DNA from: Sarocladium kiliense
Taxonomy: Eukaryota; Ascomycota; Sordariomycetes; Hypocreales; Sarocladiaceae
Length of the DNA: 64,000 bases
NCBI GenBank assembly: GCA_030734395.1
Contig: JAUZTG010000020.1
Location: forward strand, 372,001-436,000
Reading direction: 5' to 3'
Part shown: piece by piece, positions 57,764 to 64,000 of the stretch
Layout: each line of letters starts with the position of its first letter
Numbering within the stretch: position 1 is the stretch's first letter
The notes under the pieces: model-generated
Databases searched by the model: none
Told to the model about the DNA's origin: nothing
The model's input: the letters and a program-made list of their open reading frames with translations, nothing else
Made by a program: the position numbers and the translations under genes

Positions 57764-58278
57764 AGGGTAACTTGTTTGGTGTGCATTTGGACTTCACACA
57801 GATATCAACAAGAGCAGCAGCGAACTCGGAATGGTAGAGAGGGGATGTTGTCATTATATGCTACCTTCGCTAAGGGTTTCCTTTTGATCTTTCATACAAT
57901 CACCCAAAAGACACATGTTCCCCGACCGTCTCCATCAGTCTCATGATACAAAATCAATTGTGAAGGGAGAAAAAAGAGTCAACTTCTGCATAAGAGGTTT
58001 TTCTTTTCTTGTAATGCTCCAACGCCAATGTTTTTTTCCGCCTCCCACCAAAAAAAAGTAAAGCTAGTAACAACAAGTGAAACAAGAAATGGCTGTCGAT
58101 GGACAGCGGGCTGAGGCGGGTAGATATAAGAGTACACGGGTAAATACAAGTGGGAAGAAGAGGGATCTAAGCCGCGCCCCAAGCTCCTGTGTCCATGTAA
58201 ATATTCCCCTCTTTGAGTGGGAAGTTGGTATCGCGGTTTCAGGTGTCCAAACAGTGCAGAACAGATGGATCATGCTGT
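57764..58278. other. Convergent intergenic region
   Basis: 3' regions of the orphan membrane protein gene and SSC1. T-rich stretches near 58,000 and 58,030 suit terminators or poly(A) regions. No gene is seen. Confidence 0.45.
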
Positions 58279-60426
58279 TTAAGGCTTAGAATCATCCTTC
58301 TTCTCGCCCTCATTGGATTGCTGCTCGCCAGAGGACTGCTCGCTGCTGGACTCGTTGCGGGCCTTGTGCATCTTGTCGAAGAGGTTAAGGCTGGCCATCT
58401 GGAGCTCGTCGGTCTTCTCCTTGATCTCCTCGGCAGTGGCAGTGCCCTCACCAGACTGGCTCTTGGCGATGAACTCGCGGAGAGTAGCGAGCTTCTCACG
58501 GATGCCATCAGCCTCGGTCTTGTCAAGCTTGTCGGCGTACTCGTTCAGAGCACGCTCAGTGTCGTTGAGAACACTGTCGGCACGGTTGGCAGCCTCAATG
58601 GCAGCCTTGCGGTCCTTATCAGCCTCGGCGTACTTCTCAGAATCCTCAACCATTTGCTGAATCTCAGACTCAGAGAGACCAGAGCCGGAAGCAATGGTGA
58701 TGGACTGGTCCTTGTTGGTGGACTTGTCCTTGGCGTGGACGTGGACAATAGAGTCGGCATCAATGTCGAAGGTGACCTCAACCTGAGGAACACCGCGGTG
58801 GGCCGGGGGAATGCCAACAAGCTGGAAGTTACCGAGCATCTTGTTGTCCTTGACAAGCTCACGCTCACCCTGGTAAACCTTGATCTCGACCGCAGTCTGG
58901 AAGTCAGCAGCAGTGGAGAAGACCTGAGACTTCTTGGTGGGGATGGTAGTGTTGCGGTTGATCAAGCGGGTGAACACACCACCGAGGGTCTCGATACCAA
59001 GAGACAGGGGAGTGACATCGAGGAGAAGGAGATCCTTGACCTCACCAGACAGAACAGCACCCTGAATCGCAGCACCCATGGCAACAGCCTCGTCAGGGTT
59101 GACGGACTTGGCGGGGTCACGGCCGAAGATGCTCTTGACAGACTCGCCGACCTTGGGCATACGGGTCATGCCACCGACGAGGATGACCTCCTGAATCTCC
59201 TTGGCGGAGAGGCCAGCATCCTTAAGCGCCTTGCGAACGGGGTCGATAGTGCGCTGGATCAGAGGGTCGACCATCTTCTCAAGCTGGGCACGGGTGAGCT
59301 TCATGTTGATGTGCTTGGGGCCAGAGGAATCGGCAGTGATGAAGGGCAGGTTGATGTCGGTCTGGAGGGAAGAGGACAGCTCGATCTTGGCCTTCTCAGC
59401 AGCCTCACGAATACGCTGGATAGCCATGCGGTCACCAGAGATGTCAATGCCAGAGGTCTTCTTGAAGTCGGCAACCATGTGGCGGACGAGGTGGATATCG
59501 AAGTCCTCACCACCGAGGTGGGTGTCACCGTTGGTGGACTTGACCTCGAAGACACCGTTCTGGATCTCCAGAACGGAGATATCGAAGGTACCACCACCAA
59601 GATCGTAGACGGCGACAACGCGGTCGGCCTCCTTCTCGAGACCGTACGCGAGTGCGGCAGCGGTAGGCTCGTTAACGACACGGAGGACGTTGAGGCCCGC
59701 AATTTGACCAGCATCCTTGGTAGACTGACGCTGGGCGTCGTTGAAGTAGGCAGGGACAGTGACAACAGCGTTCTTGATAGGCTTGGAGAGATAGGCCTCG
59801 GCGGTCTCCTTCATCTTGTTGAGGACGAAGCCACCAATTTGAGAAGGAGAGTAGTTCTGGCCACGGGCGGAAACCCAGGCATCGCCGTTGGTGTGCTGGA
59901 CGATCTTGTAAGGAACTTCCTTGATGTCGCGCTGAACCTCAGCGTCGGAGAACTTGCGTCCTATTAAACGCTTGGTGGCAAAGAGTGTGTTCTCGGGGTT
60001 GACGACGGCCTGACGCTTAGCAGCGACACCGACGAGACGCTCACCGTCCTCGGCGAAACCGACGACGGAAGGAGTTGTGCGAGCACCTTAAGTGAAGGGT
60101 TAGCAGTCTGCAAGCAAGGGCTGAAAATGGCAAACATACCTTCGGAGTTCTCGATGATGCGAGGAGTCTTGCCCTCCATGATGGCAACAGCAGAGTTGGT
60201 GGTACCAAGATCAATACCGATCACGGCACCTTGAACCTTACCCTCGCCATCAGCAGCGGTGGACTCGTAGCGAGCAAAGCGCGATGCCAGAGGAGCTCTG
60301 AAAGCGGCGGACCGGGCAGTCAGGGGAGTGGCCCTGGGGAGCTGGAAGCGCACAAGTTAGCAAACAGCTCAAGTCGCATCGCAAGGGGTAGCTACTTACA
60401 GCCCGTGAGAAGCGCGAGGCCATCAT
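58279..60426 (-). CDS. SSC1: Mitochondrial Hsp70 chaperone
   Basis: Exons 60426-60400 (27 nt), 60341-60140 and 60086-58279 encode 678 residues. The start MMASRFSRALPRATPLTARS is a mitochondrial presequence rich in Arg, Ser and Ala without acidic residues. The ATPase domain shows IGIDLGTTNSAVAIMEG (about residue 50), VYDLGGGTFDISVLE and EVILVGGMTRMPKV. The substrate domain has LLLLDVTPLSLGIETLGGVF. The C-terminus ends GEKKDDSKP. It drives import through TIM23 as the PAM motor and folds matrix proteins with Mdj1 and Mge1. Intron 1 sits inside the presequence. A 584-codon antisense frame (58213-59967, plus) overlaps it and is treated as a shadow. Codon use is strongly C-ending, indicating high expression. 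Confidence 0.97.
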
Positions 60427-61728
60427 CTTGTCTGCAACGTCTGGGGTATATGGGAATAGAGAAGAAGAAGGAGAGTGAAGACGCGCAGAGATGGGTATTA
60501 GGACAAGTGAGGAGAGGTTATAAGGGGGGTGTTGTACAGATTGGATGGGTATGAGGAGGAGGAAAAAGAGAGAGAAGGAGATGATGGAGACGACGGGAAG
60601 ATGAAGCGAAATTTTTTGGCCCGAGGAGCCTGGACCACCCGCGCCGGGGGGGCAAGCCTCAGCGTGCTGGGATGCCCCGGAAGGCCGCTAAAAGCTAGCG
60701 GGCAGCAGAGAGATGGTGGGGCCTCAGAAGCTCCCCGGCGCCCATCGAAGCCGAAGGAAAGCAGCAGCAGAAGTAGCTCCTTCCCCACGGCTCGTAGCGT
60801 CGGATCAACCTCGGTTTTTGGCTCCGAGACCACGTGACCATCCTCCAAGCCGGGCTTCGATGATGACGGATTCGCCAGCAGCGCTGGAGGAAAGTAAAGC
60901 CGGCGTAATCAATTATTGCGCTACGTTGGTACTATTATCATCTTTGCTGAGACAACAAGCAGAGGGCCGTTAAGGTACTATGAGAAACTGGTCACAAATA
61001 CCTCTGTTGATGGGACCACGTCCATAGACAGAATCAGCAGGAGAATTTGACGGATCATTCGTTTGAGCAGGAGCAATGAGAATCACTGGCCATTGATCGT
61101 CGTTCACATCGATATCAGTGCGGTGAGATCCTCAGGATCCGGTCTCATGGACGTCCCGCCTGTTTGAAAAGCTTAGGTGGTGTGATCGCACATCCTATCT
61201 CCCGACTCTCCTTCAACTTCAAGTTGAGCTTGATCAATGTGAATTAAAAATGTGAGAGTTGGTGGTCCGCCTTATTAGAAAAGAATTGTGAAACCGTCGC
61301 AGATAGAGCTAACCTAAGAAGTTTCCACCCTACACACCGCCGTTGGCCTGCATATGACCCCAGCTTTCACATCGAGAAGCGAGCCATACACTAAACGTCA
61401 TCTCAGCCTCCCGTCTGCCATTTGCCCTCCCACCTTCACACGCCCCTCCTACAACCACCCGTTCTTTGCCTCACCCATCAGGCGGTCGACCTTCCTTGCA
61501 TCCCTCACAGCCATCGTCAAACAAAGTACCATCGCTAAAGTCGTGATCTTCGCGCATCATCGTCCGCGCCTCGCCTGCCCTCCGATCAGCCTGGCTTCAG
61601 CATCTTGCGTCGCGGCGTGATACAGCCCTACTCCAAACGGACGACCGGCCAACGAGATCATAAGCTGCCGACTTCATAGCGCTACTGAGTGTGGCCGGGC
61701 TGGTCTCTTCCGACTTGACAGGCCCGTC
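60427..61728. promoter_or_regulatory. Divergent region between SSC1 and DUF2415 gene
   Basis: 1.3 kb holding two divergent promoters. A palindromic CACGTG E-box lies at 60831-60836, about 405 bp upstream of the SSC1 ATG; it would suit a bHLH factor but is only a motif match. I did not find a clear three-unit heat-shock element (nGAAnnTTCnnGAAn). A two-unit GAAnnTTC occurs near 61,318. A short open frame at 61354-61620 has no family resemblance and is probably leader. Confidence 0.4.
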
Positions 61729-63913
61729 ATGGCCGTCAAGGAGAATGGCGTGTTCGTGTTGCCTCTCAATGCCGTACAGTGGTTGTCGCTGACAATAGTC
61801 TCTCAGCTTCTATCCGACGGATAACATCATCTCAAGAACCGGCCGCAGGCACTACAAAGTGCCCGTTCGCTCACAGTGCGCCGTCTCCATCCAGCCTATG
61901 GACACACCACGGACTAACTAGTCTACAGACACTGGCAATTACGTTCCTTGATAAGCGCCGAGAAACGACACCTTGTCTACTTCCCTGGCGGAAGCGGTAG
62001 TCACCATATCCAACGACTCAATACGAGAACACACCTATGCGAAACAATCAAGCTCCTCACATTCGCCCCCCGATGCCTCGTAGCCGAAGGTGGCTGGCTT
62101 TGCTGTGGTAGCGAGAAGGGCGACTTTGTCGCGATCCGCCTCGATGGCGAGAGCGACGAAAGCAATAACTTCCACTTGGACTTGCTTGATCCTGAGGTCC
62201 GCTTACCTTTCGGCTATGAGGTCGGAACGGATCAATACACGTCTGTGATGGACCTCATGTCTCGGTCGCGAGGTTCAGACAAGAGTTTCGTCGCAAAAAG
62301 CTCCAAGATGGCGAAGGACAGGGTCAACTGCATCACGCTGTGGTTTCCCACGCCTTCCATATCCACCTGTGATGGATCGTACACATCCCCCGTCGCAGTT
62401 CTTGCCAACAATGACCGCACAGTAACACTGGTCAGCCTGGATGAATTTGAAGCGGACGAGAAGAGCGAGCCATTAGCCACCATCACATATCCCGACTTCG
62501 TGAACCGAGCCATTATCTCCCCAGATGGGCGATTTTTGATAGCCATTCTCGATGATCCGTATCTATACGTCCACGAAAGGGTACCAAAGTCAGTCGAGTC
62601 GTCACGAACCAGGGAAAGGCAGGACTACCGATGGGAGCTGAAGCAGCGATTGCTGTTGAAGAGTCAGCGCAAGGATGACAAGACCGATAGGCGCGGCAGC
62701 TTCGCTGCCTGCTTTTCAAGTTCCGGCGAATATCTTGCTGTTGGTACTCAGCACGGCACCATCTCCATCTTTCAAACCGCGCTCCTCAACGATCCAGATG
62801 CCGACGCTCTGGTCACTACCTTCACTTCATCACAGCCCGAGTCTCTATCAGGGGCAGTCCGAGACATGGCGTTCTGCCCTGGTCCTTTCGATATTCTGGC
62901 GTGGACCGAAGACCGAGCCCACATAGGCATAGCCGATCTTCGTAGCGGCTATGCTGTCCGCCAAATAGTCGACATCAATACTGAGGGAGACTTCGAGCAT
63001 GTCACTATTCTGGATCGCAACACTGTTGATCCGCGTCTCTTGGAACGCCGCTCAACAGAGCGCCGGAACAACTCCAGTGGAGCCGGTTCGACTACAGTTA
63101 CTGAAGGAAGAAGAAGGGTTGCCGAAGGTCTCGAGGCTTTGAACCATCCGCTTACGACGGATGAGACCTTGGTGTTGGAGGCCATAAGAGGGGACCGTCG
63201 TCGTAGAGAGAGACCAGGCTCTGGAAACACAGATGACACACCACAGCGGTCATCCTCCATGAGCCGTGCTTCTCTTCGTCCAACAGCTGACGATACTACC
63301 TCGACACGAATACGCGACCGAGCCGATGATAGCCAAGCTGTGGCTGACTTGCTAAGCAACTATCGTGTTCCGAGAGGCCCAAGAGAAGCCCTTCAGGAAC
63401 GGATCAATCGCAGACGCCAAATGCTATTGGACGCCAACATGCAACAACAGCCTATCCGGCGCAACATGAACCAGTTATGGTTGGACCAACTCGCCGATAC
63501 AGTTTCAACCATGCGAGATGGAGCACGGAATCGACAAGATCAGCAGGAGTACCTGACAGTACTGGAGATCTTGCAGGCTAGAGAGCGTGCCAATCCAACG
63601 ACAGGCGACAATGATGAGTCATCGCTCTTGGCTCCTCTGGTTAACCCGAGCTTACGGTGGGAGGAGAGTGCAGTACGAGGCACGCTCCCGGATCCTGGCG
63701 TGCTTAACCTTCCACCGTCACCCGACAACACAGCTGGCCTGGCCTGGAGTGAAGATGGCCGCACACTGTATGATTTCCTCTACCCTTGACGAATGTGAAC
63801 TACTGTACTGACTCGACTCTCCACATAGGTTTGTCGGTGCCCAGAATGGCATCTACGAGTTCCAAGTCAACGTCCAGAGCCGAAAGTACTGTCCAGCTAT
63901 CGCCCTACGCTAA
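61729..63913 (+). CDS. DUF2415/WD-type beta-propeller protein
   Basis: The main exon is 61929-63767, joined by an intron (GTATGA, branch TACTGACT, end ACATAG) to a last exon 63829-63913, so the end reads GRTLFVGAQNGIYEFQVN and finishes CPAIALR, the expected family ending. Translating straight through instead would give a false end at 63789. Upstream, exon sequence ending at 61875 (FYPTDNIISRTGRRHYKVPV) joins by a 53-nt intron to HWQLRSLISAEKRH. The first exon near ATG 61729 is uncertain. Repeated beta-propeller blades are visible (CCGSEKGDFVAI, TVTLVSLDEF, FVNRAIISPDGRFLIAI, YLAVGTQHGTISIF) and the DUF2415 motif is MAFCPGPFDILAWTED. A long disordered insert (about 63,000-63,560) splits the propeller. 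Function unknown; S. pombe Meu26-like proteins share the motif. Confidence 0.85.
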
Positions 63914-64000
63914 ACGTCCATTTTGCGTTCTTTCCTTTTTCTTCACTGCCTCCGGAGCTGGGGGAGATTGTACATCAGACGAGCACGGGAAAGGCGGCCG
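63914..64000. other. 3' flank of DUF2415 gene
   Basis: Non-coding in what is visible; too short to say more. Confidence 0.4.

Noticed and set aside
58213..59967. 584-aa plus-strand open frame
   Set aside because: Lies wholly antisense to the SSC1 coding sequence; explained by strong codon bias of an Hsp70 gene, repetitive Leu/Val/Gly composition, no start context or introns of its own.

Overview
This is a 64 kb stretch of nuclear DNA from a filamentous ascomycete (Pezizomycotina). A Dothideomycete is my guess, but that is inference. The evidence is many short introns (about 50-110 nt) with GTAAGT/GTATGT-type donors and CTAAC/CTGAC branch sites, single-gene transcription units on both strands, two fungal-type transcription factors (Zn2Cys6 and C2H2), a fungal F-box protein, and housekeeping proteins whose sequences are clearly ascomycete. 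I see no operons, CRISPR arrays, rRNA, convincing tRNAs, intact transposons or secondary-metabolite cluster.

Layout. 1-6.3 kb: the 5' part of an ARP9-like gene (minus strand, running off the left edge) and a SYLF/DUF500 protein (minus). 6.3-13.3 kb: sparse, with an F-box protein (minus) and a 65-residue membrane protein (plus). 13.3-16.4 kb: a large C2H2 transcription factor (minus). 16.4-25.8 kb: a gene desert of about 9.4 kb. 25.8-37.3 kb: a dense housekeeping block with mitochondrial ribosomal protein uL29m, Rab GDI, NOG1 (minus), URA5, DDI1 and RRP8 (minus). 37.3-40.6 kb: a second gene-poor gap, probably the long promoter and leader of the next gene. 40.6-64 kb: a Zn2Cys6 regulator, proteasome alpha5 (minus), gamma-tubulin complex protein GCP2, a SNF2 ATPase with a RING finger (minus), SRP68, an orphan membrane protein, mitochondrial Hsp70 SSC1 (minus) and a DUF2415/WD-type protein.

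Most genes are conserved core functions: ribosome assembly and methylation (NOG1, RRP8), mitochondrial translation and import (uL29m, SSC1), protein turnover (PUP2, DDI1, the F-box protein), vesicle traffic and secretion (GDI1, SRP68), chromatin and DNA repair (ARP9, SNF2-RING) and pyrimidine synthesis (URA5). They are not obviously one pathway. Exon-intron models were built by hand. Each model with both ends in the window closes in frame across its splice junctions, except the uncertain 5' end of the last gene.

I did not find a clear new biological system. The points most worth a second look are a long Q/P-rich in-frame N-terminal extension of ARP9, a DDI1 start codon split by an intron, stopless introns of 3n length in GDI1 and the Zn2Cys6 gene, orphan small membrane proteins at 12.3 and 57.3 kb, and the 9.4 kb desert.
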